64,000 bases of DNA, taken from NCBI RefSeq assembly GCF_028649595.1, contig NZ_JAQSLK010000002.1:62001-126000 (forward strand), written 5' to 3'. The position numbers and the translations under genes are program-made. Position 1 is the first letter of the stretch. Every line of letters starts with the position of its first letter. This DNA comes from Campylobacter magnus (lineage in GTDB: Bacteria; Campylobacterota; Campylobacteria; Campylobacterales; Campylobacteraceae). Positions 9,650-18,109 of the stretch are shown here, in pieces. Under the pieces are notes generated by a model, which worked only from the letters and a program-made list of their open reading frames with translations, had not been told where the DNA came from and ran no database searches.

Positions 9650-9754
9650 ATACAAGGTAAAATTCTAAGCCCCCAGCTTATAAGCGGAGATGATGGCAAA
9701 CGCTATGAATACGATAAAAACGATGTTATAAATTTAGATGGTAAAGACCTAGCT
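9650..9754 (+). other. Coding extension of the next gene whose start codon appears to be ATA
   Basis: The frame of the downstream membrane protein stays open back to 9647. The added residues form a sensible domain (QGKILSPQLISGDDGKRYEY, then VINLDGKDLAVLTGSQVEF), resembling the nucleic-acid-binding-like N-terminal domains seen in front of some small bacterial membrane proteins. No ATG, GTG or TTG occurs before the GTG at 9755, but ATA at 9650 lies just behind AAGGATAAAAG, which matches the usual site before ATG in this window. This suggests an ATG-to-ATA change. Confidence 0.5.
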
Positions 9755-10444
9755 GTGCTAACTGGTTCTCAGGTGGAGTTTTTAAGCTTTGATAAGAGAG
9801 TGGCAAAGTCTATTTATATAACCAATGAAAATCTAAATGTAAGTAGTATTTTATCAGCTGATAGCATTAGCTCTGCTAGAGCAAAGGCGCTTTGGGGGAT
9901 TGGGCTTCTAATTTTTAGTTTTATTCTATATATCGGGCAAAATTTTAACTTTATTCAAGATATCGGGCATATCGGGCAAATCATTGCTATTGTGGGACTT
10001 GTGCTATATTCAATGGCGATTTACTCAGTTAGAAAGGCAGCAGCGAGCAAAAGCTTATTTAAAAATTACATTATCGCTGTAATCATTAACTTTTTGGGTC
10101 TTTTTTTCGTTTATATGCTAGCACCCATTTTGGGTATTATTCTCCTTATGCCAGCGATCATGTCGGGCTTGGGCACTATGCTTTTGTTTGGTCCTATGAT
10201 CGCTCTAATCGTGGTGATTTGTGGCTATAGAATACACGTCGAGCTTGCTAGGCTAAGTGGGAGTTCGCTGTTTTTATGGGCGTTTTGGATATATACTGCA
10301 AGCGTGCTTTTGTGCTTTAGTGTATTTGGCATTTTTGTAGAATTTGCTGAGATTATCACTTCTTTAGCATCTGCTGTCTCTATCATCGCTTGGGTACTAC
10401 TTTTTATCGCATGGTGGCGCTTTAAAAAGTTAGAAAAAAGGTGA
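9755..10444 (+). CDS. Multi-spanning membrane protein with possibly damaged start
   Basis: From the first standard start (GTG 9755) the product is 229 aa, with about five to six hydrophobic segments (roughly residues 45-62, 68-85, 97-115, 118-150, 165-190 and 200-218) and a basic C-terminus (RFKKLEKR). No catalytic motif is visible. The open frame continues 35 codons upstream with coherent protein sequence, so this start probably trims a cytoplasmic N-terminal domain; translation may begin at ATA 9650 or the gene may be losing function. The GTG has no clear ribosome site. The family is not recognised with certainty. Confidence 0.6.
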   Translation: MLTGSQVEFLSFDKRVAKSIYITNENLNVSSILSADSISSARAKALWGIGLLIFSFILYIGQNFNFIQDIGHIGQIIAIVGLVLYSMAIYSVRKAAASKSLFKNYIIAVIINFLGLFFVYMLAPILGIILLMPAIMSGLGTMLLFGPMIALIVVICGYRIHVELARLSGSSLFLWAFWIYTASVLLCFSVFGIFVEFAEIITSLASAVSIIAWVLLFIAWWRFKKLEKR

Positions 10445-10451
10445 TAAATTT

Positions 10452-10745
10452 TGGAATTCCAAAAAATAATGAATTTAATGAAAAACATTGTTTAGTTTGC
10501 CAGCGATAAAGAGATTTTTTACATTTGCGTAGAACTTAGGGTTAATAAGGCTTTATCTTAGCGAGTCAGTGGCGAATTTTTTAGAGAATTCTAGAATTTC
10601 TGGGGCAAATCTAGAATTCCAGAAATTCTAGAATTCCTAGGGATAAATTTAAAATTCCTGAAAAAATCTAGAATTCCTATTTAGAATTCCTAGGGACAAA
10701 TCTAGAATTCCTAGTACTAAAATAAGGAATTCTAGAATAAATTTT
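10452..10745. repeat. Long palindrome array upstream of nadK
   Basis: The 333-base gap before nadK holds a short GGAATTCC copy at 10452, about 110 bases with nothing I recognise, and then from about 10585 to 10740 a dense run of CTAGAATTCC and GGAATTCTAGAAT variants with CCTAGGGA spacers. No gene is visible. Confidence 0.82.
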
Positions 10746-10765
10746 TATAATTTAATTATTTTTTG

Positions 10766-10771
10766 TATAAT
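10766..10771 (+). promoter_or_regulatory. -10 box placed for a leaderless nadK mRNA
   Basis: TATAAT ends only six bases before the nadK ATG at 10778. Transcription normally starts six to seven bases after the -10 box, so the mRNA would begin at or one base before the A of ATG and have no ribosome binding site. No AAGGA-like site precedes the ATG. Confidence 0.6.
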
Positions 10772-10777
10772 CTCAAA

Positions 10778-11647
10778 ATGAATGAAATAGATTTTAGTTC
10801 AATATCAGCTGTTTTTGTAACCACAAGAGACGCAAACGCCCAAAAAGACAATATCAAAAACTTACAAGCCGTGTTAAATAAACTTGGCTTAGAAATGCTG
10901 CTTCAAACGCATAGCGCAGGGATACTTGGGCGAAGCGATGGACTAAGCTTAGATGAGATTTTTTCTCGCACGAAATTTGTGCTAAGCCTTGGCGGAGATG
11001 GCAATTATATCGGTGCTTGCAGGCGTTTTGTGCGTTATGGAGCTTGTGTTTTTGGTGTGCACACAGGACATCTTGGTTTTTTGACTGATGCGCTGCTGTG
11101 CGAGTGCGAAACTGCGCTAAAAGAAATCATCTCAGGCGAGTTTGTAGCCCAGCGCATAAAGCTTTTAGAGGCTGATTTTTTGGACGAGAGTGGCAAAACT
11201 CAAAAACGCAAACTAGCCTTTAACGACATTGCAATCTTGCGCAAAAATCCTACTAGCACGGCGCATATTGATGCTTTTTTGGACGATTTTTGCTTTAATT
11301 CATACTATGGCGATGGTGTGATAGTAGCAAGTCCAATGGGCTCAACAGCCTATAATCTAAGCGCAGGCGGAGCGATACTTCATCCTAGCGTAAAAGCTTT
11401 TAGCCTAACGCCAATTTGTTCACATTCTTTTTCACAGCGACCGATGATTTTAGGCGACGAACACGAAATAGAGTTTCGCTCAAAAGACGATGTAATTGTA
11501 ATGATGGACGGGCAAGACCACTTAGATTTAAGTGGCTTTTGTGGCGTAAAAATAAGAGCTAGCAAAGAGCAAATCACGCTAATTCACCGCAAAAATAGAG
11601 ATTATTTTAAGATTTTAAAAGAAAAATTGCGTTGGGGGCATCAGTGA
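10778..11647 (+). CDS. nadK: NAD kinase
   Basis: Phosphorylates NAD to NADP, the only route to NADP. Seen: the GGDG motif in LSLGGDGNYIGACR, NDIAI, and the glycine-rich SPMGSTAYNLSAGGAI nucleotide-binding segment. ATG 10778 (MNEIDFSSIS) is chosen over the upstream TTG at 10763 because that TTG lies next to the promoter -10 box. Length is 289 aa. Followed by recN with a two- to four-base overlap, the C. jejuni order. Probably translated from a leaderless message. Confidence 0.94.
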   Translation: MNEIDFSSISAVFVTTRDANAQKDNIKNLQAVLNKLGLEMLLQTHSAGILGRSDGLSLDEIFSRTKFVLSLGGDGNYIGACRRFVRYGACVFGVHTGHLGFLTDALLCECETALKEIISGEFVAQRIKLLEADFLDESGKTQKRKLAFNDIAILRKNPTSTAHIDAFLDDFCFNSYYGDGVIVASPMGSTAYNLSAGGAILHPSVKAFSLTPICSHSFSQRPMILGDEHEIEFRSKDDVIVMMDGQDHLDLSGFCGVKIRASKEQITLIHRKNRDYFKILKEKLRWGHQ

Positions 11648-13185
11648 TAAGTAGGCTTTTTATAAAAAATCATCTTAGCTTTGAGTCTTGCGAGCTTAGT
11701 TTTGGCGAGGGGCTAAATGTCTTTACAGGCGTAAGCGGTGCTGGAAAAAGCGTGCTTATGAAGGCTTTGCTCTCAGCCTTTGGGCTTAGTGAGGCGACAG
11801 CTCAGGTTGTAGAAGTCGATGCTTTTTGCACGCTAGGGCTTGATGATATTAGCGATGAGAGTCCAAATGTTTTTAAAGTGCTAAAACAAAACTCAGCAAG
11901 ATACTTTCTAAACTCTCAGTCAATCTCAAAGAAAAATCTAAGCTCAGCTTGCGCTTCTTTTGTTCGTTTTTTGGGAGCAAAAGAGAGTGGCGAGTTTGAA
12001 AACAGCGCACTTTTAGGCTTAGTTGATGCTTTGGTGGATGAAAAAAACTTTGCTAAAAATAAGGCTGATTTTGCTAGTATTTTTAAAGAGCTAAATAGCG
12101 CAAAAGCTGAGTTAGAAAAGCTTAAAACTGATGAGAGCCATGTAGAAGAGCTAAAAGAGCTAGCTAGCTTTGAGATAAATAAAATCTCACAAATTAACCC
12201 AAAAATCGGCGAGCTTGAAGAGCTAAGTGAGCTTAAAAAACGCCTTAGCAAGCGTGATAAAATAGAGCAGGCTTGGGAGAGCGCAAGTGGAATTTTTGAG
12301 TTTGAGAGTGCTGTTATTCGTGCCTTGGAGCTGTGTGAGCGTGATAGTGCGTTTTTTAGCGATGCGATGAACGAGCTCCGCTCTGCAAAAGAGAGCTTAA
12401 GCTTTGAAGAGCTGAGCGATGATGAGATTGAGGGCGTGCTTGACCGCATTGAAGCTCTTAGTGGCTTAGAGCGTCGCTATGGCAGCATTGAGCGTGCTTT
12501 GGAGGTTTTAGCTAGCAAAAAAGCTGAGCTAGAAAAACTAGAAAAAATAGAGTTTGAAAAAACTCATTTACAAAATAAGGTAAATGAGCTGAGTACTAGC
12601 GCAAATGCCCTAGCAAGCGAGCTTAGCAAAGCACGCAAAAAAGCCTTGCCAAAACTAGAAGCAAAGCTAAATGAGTATTTAGAAAAAATGTATTTGCCAG
12701 CACTTTTTTTGGAGCTAAAAGAATCTACAATGAGTGAGCTAGGGCTTGATAAAGTAGAGGTAAACTTAGGTGCTGTAAATCTAAAAAACATTTCAAGCGG
12801 CGAGCTAAATCGCTTGCGCTTAGCCTTTATAGCAACTAGTGCTGAGCTAGGGGGTAGTAGGAATTCTAGAATTCCTACTACGGCAAAAAACCAAACAGGC
12901 GTGCTAATCCTAGATGAAATAGATGCAAATTTAAGTGGCAAAGAAGCTATGAGTATAGCATCTGTGCTTGAAATGCTAGGACGAAGCTATCAAATCTTTG
13001 CTATTTCACATCAGCCGCAGCTTTCTAGCAAGGCAGCTCATCACTTTTTGATAGAAAAAAAAGGCGAAATTTCAAGTGCAAGAGAGCTTAGTAAAGCTGA
13101 GAGAGAACATGAACTAGCTCGCATGATAAGTGGCGAGCATGTAAGCCAAGAAGCAAAAGACTTTGCTAAAAAGCTTTTGGACTAG
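11644..13185 (+). CDS. recN: DNA repair ATPase RecN
   Basis: SMC-like ATPase acting at double-strand breaks. Starting at GTG 11644 the N-terminus is MISRLFIKNHLSF, the normal RecN opening; this GTG overlaps the nadK stop and follows GGGGG. Walker A GVSGAGKS is at 29-36, a long Glu/Lys-rich coiled-coil middle follows (about 150-350), then the ABC signature NISSGELNR, Walker B VLILDEIDANLSG and ISHQPQ. At 12860-12875 a perfect GGAATTCTAGAATTCC lies inside the gene in frame and codes RNSRIP just before the Walker B region, in a loop where the family tolerates insertions. 513 aa. Confidence 0.93.
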   Translation: MISRLFIKNHLSFESCELSFGEGLNVFTGVSGAGKSVLMKALLSAFGLSEATAQVVEVDAFCTLGLDDISDESPNVFKVLKQNSARYFLNSQSISKKNLSSACASFVRFLGAKESGEFENSALLGLVDALVDEKNFAKNKADFASIFKELNSAKAELEKLKTDESHVEELKELASFEINKISQINPKIGELEELSELKKRLSKRDKIEQAWESASGIFEFESAVIRALELCERDSAFFSDAMNELRSAKESLSFEELSDDEIEGVLDRIEALSGLERRYGSIERALEVLASKKAELEKLEKIEFEKTHLQNKVNELSTSANALASELSKARKKALPKLEAKLNEYLEKMYLPALFLELKESTMSELGLDKVEVNLGAVNLKNISSGELNRLRLAFIATSAELGGSRNSRIPTTAKNQTGVLILDEIDANLSGKEAMSIASVLEMLGRSYQIFAISHQPQLSSKAAHHFLIEKKGEISSARELSKAEREHELARMISGEHVSQEAKDFAKKLLD

Positions 13186-13215
13186 AATTTGCTTAGAATA
13201 AAAAAAGGATAAAAA

Positions 13216-13980
13216 ATGATAATAGATACACATTGCCACCTTGATGATGAGAGTTTTGAGGCTGATTTGGCTGCTGTTTTAGAGCGGGCAAAGGATGCAA
13301 ATATTGAAAAAATCATTATCCCTGGTGCTAGTATTAAAGATTTACCAAAAGCTGTTAGAATAAGCGAGGAGCAAAAAAATATCTTTTTTGCTGTGGGAGT
13401 TCATCCATATCATGTTGATGAGATGGATGAGAGTGTTTTAAGAAAGTTTGCAAAGCATGAAAAATGCGTAGCTGTGGGCGAGTGTGGGCTAGACTACTAC
13501 CGCTTGCCAGAATCTGGCACTAACGAGTATAAAGCACGCCAAAAAGAGGTTTTCATAGCTCAAATCAAGCTAGCTTGTGAGCTAAAAAAGCCACTTATCG
13601 TTCATATAAGAGATGCAAACGAAGATAGCCTAAGTATCTTAAAAGAGTATGAAGACAAGCTAGTTGGCGGTGTGCTTCACTGCTATAATGCAAGCCCTAT
13701 TTTGCTTGAACTCAGCAAGACATTTTATTATGGTATAGGCGGCGTGCTTACTTTTAAAAACGAAAAAAAACTAGGCGCGATTTTGCCTCAAATCCCAAAA
13801 GAGCGTTTGCTAATAGAAACTGACGCTCCATATCTAACGCCAACGCCTCACCGTGGAGAGCGAAACGAACCAGCTCGCACGATTTTTGTGCGGGATAAAA
13901 TGAGCGAAATTTTAAATCTCTCAGGCGATGAGATTGAAAGAATCACCACACAAAACGCTCTAAAACTATTTGCAATTTAA
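13216..13980 (+). CDS. tatD: TatD-family metal-dependent DNase
   Basis: Hydrolase of the amidohydrolase fold with reported 3'-5' DNase activity. Metal ligands are in place: H6 and H8 in DTHCHLDD, the Glu of VGECGLDYYR, the HIRDA His, the HCY His and the ETDAPYLTP Asp. Length 254 aa is normal. Good AAAAAAGGATAAAAA site before ATG. Follows recN by 30 bases and precedes the transglycosylase by 22, as in C. jejuni. Confidence 0.94.
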   Translation: MIIDTHCHLDDESFEADLAAVLERAKDANIEKIIIPGASIKDLPKAVRISEEQKNIFFAVGVHPYHVDEMDESVLRKFAKHEKCVAVGECGLDYYRLPESGTNEYKARQKEVFIAQIKLACELKKPLIVHIRDANEDSLSILKEYEDKLVGGVLHCYNASPILLELSKTFYYGIGGVLTFKNEKKLGAILPQIPKERLLIETDAPYLTPTPHRGERNEPARTIFVRDKMSEILNLSGDEIERITTQNALKLFAI

Positions 13981-14002
13981 ATTTGCAATTTAAGGAGAAA
14001 AA

Positions 14003-14785
14003 ATGAAGTTTTTATCATCATTTTTACTAGTTTGTGTGCTTTGTGGCACTGCATCTGCGTATTTTGTAGAGCACCACATAGACTATCAAAAAGATATAAA
14101 CATTTTAAGAAATCTAGATATTAGCTCAAACTACATAAAAGATCTAAACTTTGTAAAAACAAAAATCAGCGAAAGCAAAACCTATAAAAAACATCTTTTA
14201 AAAGCAATAAACGAGCAATACGATAATATAGTAATCTTGCAAAATATATTAAAAGAACAAAATGTTCCAACTGAGATTTTATACCTAGCTGTAATCGAAA
14301 GTGGACTAAAAAATAACTCAAAATCACGCATGGGCGCAGTTGGTATCTGGCAGCTCATGCCTCGCACTGCAAAGGCTATGGGACTAAGGGTAGATAGTAA
14401 AGTGGATGAAAGACTAGATCCACTAAAGAGTACAAAAGCAGCTGCAAAATACCTAAGTGAGCTAAAAGAGCAGTTTGGCAAATGGTATCTAGCACTAATT
14501 GCCTATAACTGCGGTGATGGCGCACTTCGCAAGGCCATAGCAAGAGCTGGTAGCGATGATATAAAAGACCTACTAGACCCAAATAAAAAATTTGTAGGCT
14601 TAGAGACTAGAAATTTCTTGCGAAAAATCATCATCACAGCACAAATTGCTAATGATCTAAATCAAATCATGGGCTCAGATCCAAGGCTATTTAACAATCC
14701 AAATGATATAAATATCGCAAAAATCAATGTCAAAGACGCCTTTAAAAACTCAGCTATCCAAAAAATTAAAAGTGCCAAAAAGTAA
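14003..14785 (+). CDS. Lytic transglycosylase (SLT domain, MltD-like)
   Basis: Cleaves peptidoglycan between MurNAc and GlcNAc in the periplasm. Signal peptide at residues 1-19 (MKFLSSFLLVCVLCGTASA), a helical region, then an SLT domain: catalytic E99 in VIESGLKNNSKS, MGAVGIWQLMPRTAKAMGL, DERLDPLKSTKAAAKYL and ALIAYNCGDGAL. No LysM repeats follow, unlike long MltD forms. It precedes rlpA, another septal or peptidoglycan protein, by 10 bases, and both probably act in wall turnover at division. Confidence 0.9.
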   Translation: MKFLSSFLLVCVLCGTASAYFVEHHIDYQKDINILRNLDISSNYIKDLNFVKTKISESKTYKKHLLKAINEQYDNIVILQNILKEQNVPTEILYLAVIESGLKNNSKSRMGAVGIWQLMPRTAKAMGLRVDSKVDERLDPLKSTKAAAKYLSELKEQFGKWYLALIAYNCGDGALRKAIARAGSDDIKDLLDPNKKFVGLETRNFLRKIIITAQIANDLNQIMGSDPRLFNNPNDINIAKINVKDAFKNSAIQKIKSAKK

Positions 14786-14795
14786 AGGATAAAAA

Positions 14796-15896
14796 ATGAA
14801 AAGCCTGCTAAAATACGCTATAACCATATTTGCTGGTATTTGGTTAGTCTCTTGTAGCTCGCCAATTAGACTATCAAACTATCCAGATAGCTCGCAGGAT
14901 TTCAAAAGCTCGCCAAATACCAGCGCAGCAAGCCAAAGGGCTACAATGCGTCCTTATACCATAAACGGCAAAACCTACTATCCAACCACCGTAAGCGTTG
15001 GAGATACTGCCTCTGGTATTGCTAGCTGGTATGGGCCTGATTTTCATGGTAAAAAAACGAGCAATGGCGAGACTTATAATATGAATGCTATGACAGCAGC
15101 ACATAAAACCTTGCCTATGAATACCATGGTGCGTGTAACAAACCTAGGCAATGGCGCACAAACCACCGTGCGTATAAATGACCGAGGTCCATTTGTGGCT
15201 GGGCGCATCATAGACCTTAGCAAAGCGGCAGCTACTAGTATCGGTATGATTGGGACTGGTACCGCAAGAGTAAAGCTTGAAGTAGTGGGCTTTTATGGTG
15301 ATGGCAAAAACTACCAAAATACAGGTTCTCTAAGTAGCCCGCCTAGTGTGTATAACTCTAAAAACTGGGGCTCAGGCGTAAGTGGTACTATAATTACTGC
15401 TGGCATTAGTGGGGCAATGAGCGGTGGCATAAGTGGCGCAGTCTCATCGGCTAGCTCTGCTGCCAAAAGTGCAGCCAAATCAGCCGCAAACTCAGCTATA
15501 AGACAAGCTGTGGATAAAGGCGTACAAAAAGCATCACAAAAAATCTCAGAAACTTTTGAGAAAAACTCAAACTTAGTAAGTCCTAATAATGAATTTACTA
15601 GCTTAAATGAAGCTAGCGAAAATAGCGCAAACTTTGGAAAAATAAGCCAAGGTCAGCAAAGCTTTGAGGGTGGTTCATTTATGGTTCAAATCGGAGCCTT
15701 TAAAAGGCTAGAAGGAGCTGAGAGTTTTAAAAACTCAAATGCAAATAAATACGGCTATAAAACGCTAATTCGCACCTTTGATATAGATGGAGAAAAGATT
15801 TATAGAGTATTTTTAAGCGGATTTAGAAGTGAGGCTGAGGCAAGAGATTTTGTAGAGGCAAAACACTTTGGTGGTGCGTACATCGTGCGTGAGTAA
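14796..15896 (+). CDS. rlpA: RlpA-type lipoprotein with SPOR domain
   Basis: Outer-membrane lipoprotein family that binds denuded septal glycan and in some bacteria cuts it. Lipobox LVSC near residue 21; double-psi beta-barrel RlpA domain from GIASWYGPDFHGKKTSNGE through TVRINDRGPFVAGRIIDLS (about 72-165); a low-complexity Ser/Ala/Gly linker (about 190-250); C-terminal SPOR domain beginning GSFMVQIGAFKRLEGAESF (about 295-366). Length 366 aa is in range. Probably one operon with the transglycosylase. Confidence 0.92.
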   Translation: MKSLLKYAITIFAGIWLVSCSSPIRLSNYPDSSQDFKSSPNTSAASQRATMRPYTINGKTYYPTTVSVGDTASGIASWYGPDFHGKKTSNGETYNMNAMTAAHKTLPMNTMVRVTNLGNGAQTTVRINDRGPFVAGRIIDLSKAAATSIGMIGTGTARVKLEVVGFYGDGKNYQNTGSLSSPPSVYNSKNWGSGVSGTIITAGISGAMSGGISGAVSSASSAAKSAAKSAANSAIRQAVDKGVQKASQKISETFEKNSNLVSPNNEFTSLNEASENSANFGKISQGQQSFEGGSFMVQIGAFKRLEGAESFKNSNANKYGYKTLIRTFDIDGEKIYRVFLSGFRSEAEARDFVEAKHFGGAYIVRE

Positions 15897-15925
15897 AATC
15901 TAGAATTCCTAAAAAAGAGCAAAAA

Positions 15926-16498
15926 ATGGTAGAAATAAAAAGACAAACAAAAGAGACAAATATCAGCGTAAAACTTGAAGTTTATGGCAAAGGCGAGGCA
16001 AAGATAAATACTGGCATAGGCTTTTTTGACCATATGCTAAATGCGCTTGCAAAGCACTCGCTAATGGATATAGAACTAAGCTGCGAGGGTGATAGAGAGA
16101 TTGATGACCACCACAGCGTAGAGGATTGTGGCATTGCTTTAGGTCAGGCTTTTGCTAAGGCTGTTTATCCAGTCTCAGGTATAGAAAGATACGGCGATAG
16201 CGTGCTTGTGATGGATGAAGCAGCAGTATCGGCTGCGCTTGATATTAGCGGGCGAGCGTTTTTAGTTTTTAAAGCCAAGATGAAAGATAAAATCGGTGCT
16301 TTTGATAGTGAGCTTATCCCTGAGTTTTTCACAGCTTTTGCGCATAATGCCAAAATCACCCTACACATAAAAAAACAGCGTGGCAAAAACGCTCATCACA
16401 TAGCAGAGGCGTGTTTTAAGGCTGTGGCTGTAGCACTGCGCAAAGCCCTAGCAAAAAACGAACGCATCGGTATGCCTAGCACAAAGGGCTGTTTGTGA
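15926..16498 (+). CDS. hisB: Imidazoleglycerol-phosphate dehydratase
   Basis: Sixth step of histidine synthesis. The manganese ligands are in the paired motifs DDHHSVEDCGIALGQ and HHIAEACFKAVA, with FFDHMLNALAKHS near the start. At 190 aa it is the single-function dehydratase and lacks the histidinol-phosphatase half carried by the fused HisB of some proteobacteria. It is embedded in a cell-envelope gene run and overlaps kdsC by four bases. A palindrome half (TCTAGAATTCC) lies just before its ribosome site. Confidence 0.94.
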   Translation: MVEIKRQTKETNISVKLEVYGKGEAKINTGIGFFDHMLNALAKHSLMDIELSCEGDREIDDHHSVEDCGIALGQAFAKAVYPVSGIERYGDSVLVMDEAAVSAALDISGRAFLVFKAKMKDKIGAFDSELIPEFFTAFAHNAKITLHIKKQRGKNAHHIAEACFKAVAVALRKALAKNERIGMPSTKGCL

Positions 16499-16995
16499 TA
16501 AAAATACTTTTTTTGGATGTGGATGGCTGCCTTAGCGATGGTGGGATTTATACAGGCACAAATGGCGAGCTTTTTAAACGCTTTGATGTAAAAGACGGCT
16601 TTGCCTTGCAGCAGTGGAATACCGCACTTGGCGGCATCTCAGCGATAATCACTGGCAAAAGTAGCGATATAGTAGCATTTCGTGCTAAAGAACTAGGGGT
16701 TAAATACTGCTTTCAGGGTGTGAAAAACAAGCTTGAAAAAGCAAAAGAAATCTTAGCTTTTGAAGCACTAAGCTTTGATGAGGCTGCTGTCATCGGCGAT
16801 GATTTAAACGATATTTGCCTTCTAAAAGCTATAAAAAATAGCTACGCACCAAATGACGCTACAAAAGAGGCAAAAAGTGCTGTAAAAACAGTGCTACAAG
16901 CAAAGGGCGGATATGGGGCTGTGCGTGAGATGATAGAAGATGTTTTGGAGCTAAACGGACAAAAGCAGGCGTGGATAAAGGGCTTTGTGGGTTAG
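16495..16995 (+). CDS. kdsC: 3-deoxy-D-manno-octulosonate 8-phosphate phosphatase (KdsC-like HAD)
   Basis: Removes phosphate from Kdo-8-P for lipid A-core synthesis. C0-type HAD: catalytic D8 and D10 in FLDVDGCLSDGGIY, then FDVKDGFALQQW, ITGKSS and the GDDLNDICLL motif IV. Length 166 aa is typical. Starts inside the hisB stop (translational coupling); lptC and lptA follow in the same direction, so it belongs to the LPS group. Confidence 0.9.
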   Translation: MIKILFLDVDGCLSDGGIYTGTNGELFKRFDVKDGFALQQWNTALGGISAIITGKSSDIVAFRAKELGVKYCFQGVKNKLEKAKEILAFEALSFDEAAVIGDDLNDICLLKAIKNSYAPNDATKEAKSAVKTVLQAKGGYGAVREMIEDVLELNGQKQAWIKGFVG

Positions 16996-16997
16996 TG

Positions 16998-17100
16998 GGA
17001 ATTCTAGATTTTTAGGAATTCTAGAATTCCTAAGGTTTTTTTAAATCTAGAATTCCTAAGGTTTTTTTCAATCTAGAATTCCTAGGAATTCTAGAATTTT
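16998..17100. repeat. Palindrome array before lptC
   Basis: Contains a perfect GGAATTCTAGAATTCC at 17015-17030, further copies near 17047 and 17080, and AAGGTTTTTTTAAATCTAG spacers repeated twice. Confidence 0.85.
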
Positions 17101-17129
17101 AGCTTAAGCATTAGAACAAAAGGTATAAA

Positions 17130-17639
17130 ATGACACTAAAAATATTTTATTTTCTCATTGCGCTTTTTAGCGTGAGTGTTGTTTTTGGACTTTTTGATAA
17201 CTCTTATAATTTTGGCTTTAACAAAGATGATGTGAAATTAGCCAATATGAAAGCCCTAAATGTTAAAGCTTACGAGCTAAATGCTACAAATATAGATGCG
17301 GTTTATGAAGCAGATGAGGTGGTGCGCTATGATGAGCATGATGAGATTTTTGGCTTTGATGGCTTTTTTCAAAATGATAATCTACACCGCCTAAGCTCGG
17401 ATTTTGCTATAATCAAAGACAAAAATGTAACTATGAAGCAAAATGCTATGTATCAAAATAGCGATGAAAACCTTACTTACTCATCAAATGAGCTCATTTG
17501 GGGCGAGGGTTTTTTGCGCTCAAATGTGCCCTTTACCATCACGCAAAATGGCGATAGAGTAAGTGGGACAAGCGGTAGCTATGATATAAATAACAAAAAA
17601 TTAAAAGCAAAAAATGTAAAAGGTGAGTTTAATAGATGA
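17130..17639 (+). CDS. lptC: LPS export protein LptC-like
   Basis: Bitopic inner-membrane protein that passes LPS from the LptBFG extractor to LptA. A single N-terminal hydrophobic segment (residues 5-21) leads into a beta-rich periplasmic part. Assignment rests mainly on position: directly before lptA with a four-base overlap and after kdsC, the same as in C. jejuni. 169 aa. Confidence 0.8.
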   Translation: MTLKIFYFLIALFSVSVVFGLFDNSYNFGFNKDDVKLANMKALNVKAYELNATNIDAVYEADEVVRYDEHDEIFGFDGFFQNDNLHRLSSDFAIIKDKNVTMKQNAMYQNSDENLTYSSNELIWGEGFLRSNVPFTITQNGDRVSGTSGSYDINNKKLKAKNVKGEFNR

Positions 17640-18109
17640 AAAAGTTTTTTCTTTCTTTGGCTGTTTTGGCTGGGCTTATGGGCGCTCTTGGTGCTGAGCA
17701 GATTGAGATTACAGCTGATAGCTTTGAGGCTGATGAGAACAAGCTTATAGGCAAGCTTGATGGCAATGTTGTAATCAAAAATGGCAGCTTTGATAAGCTA
17801 ACTTCAAATCACGCAAGAGTGCTTTTTGATGAGAAAAAACAAGCCAAAAAGTATATCGCTAGCGGCAATGCGAAGTTTTGGGTCAAGCTAAAGGGTAAGG
17901 ACTACGATGGCAGTGGCGCAGAGCTTACTTACGAACCAGCTGAGCAGATTTATACCTTAAGCGGAAATGCTTATTTACACGAGGTAGAAACTGATAAAAA
18001 GCTCTATGGCGCAAAAATCGTTGTAAATAAAGCAAAGGGTGTTTATAGCGTTTATGGGCAGGGCAAAGAGCCTGTGAAGTTTATCTTTGAAACTGAAGTG
18101 AAAAAATGA
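17636..18109 (+). CDS. lptA: LPS transport periplasmic protein LptA
   Basis: Forms the periplasmic bridge for LPS. Signal peptide at residues 1-20 (ending GALGA), then OstA-like repeats beginning QIEITADSFEADENK and GKLDGNVVIKNGSFD, and later YIASGNAKFWVKLKG and LSGNAYLHE. 157 aa. Overlaps lptC upstream and engB downstream by four bases each, so all three are translationally coupled. Confidence 0.9.
   Translation: MKKFFLSLAVLAGLMGALGAEQIEITADSFEADENKLIGKLDGNVVIKNGSFDKLTSNHARVLFDEKKQAKKYIASGNAKFWVKLKGKDYDGSGAELTYEPAEQIYTLSGNAYLHEVETDKKLYGAKIVVNKAKGVYSVYGQGKEPVKFIFETEVKK

Noticed and set aside
10763-10777. TTG start for nadK
   Set aside because: The TTG abuts the -10 box, so it would not be on the mRNA.
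11916-12449. 177-codon reading frame on the minus strand inside recN
   Set aside because: Ser/Leu-rich shadow of the recN coiled coil, no ribosome site or family pattern.
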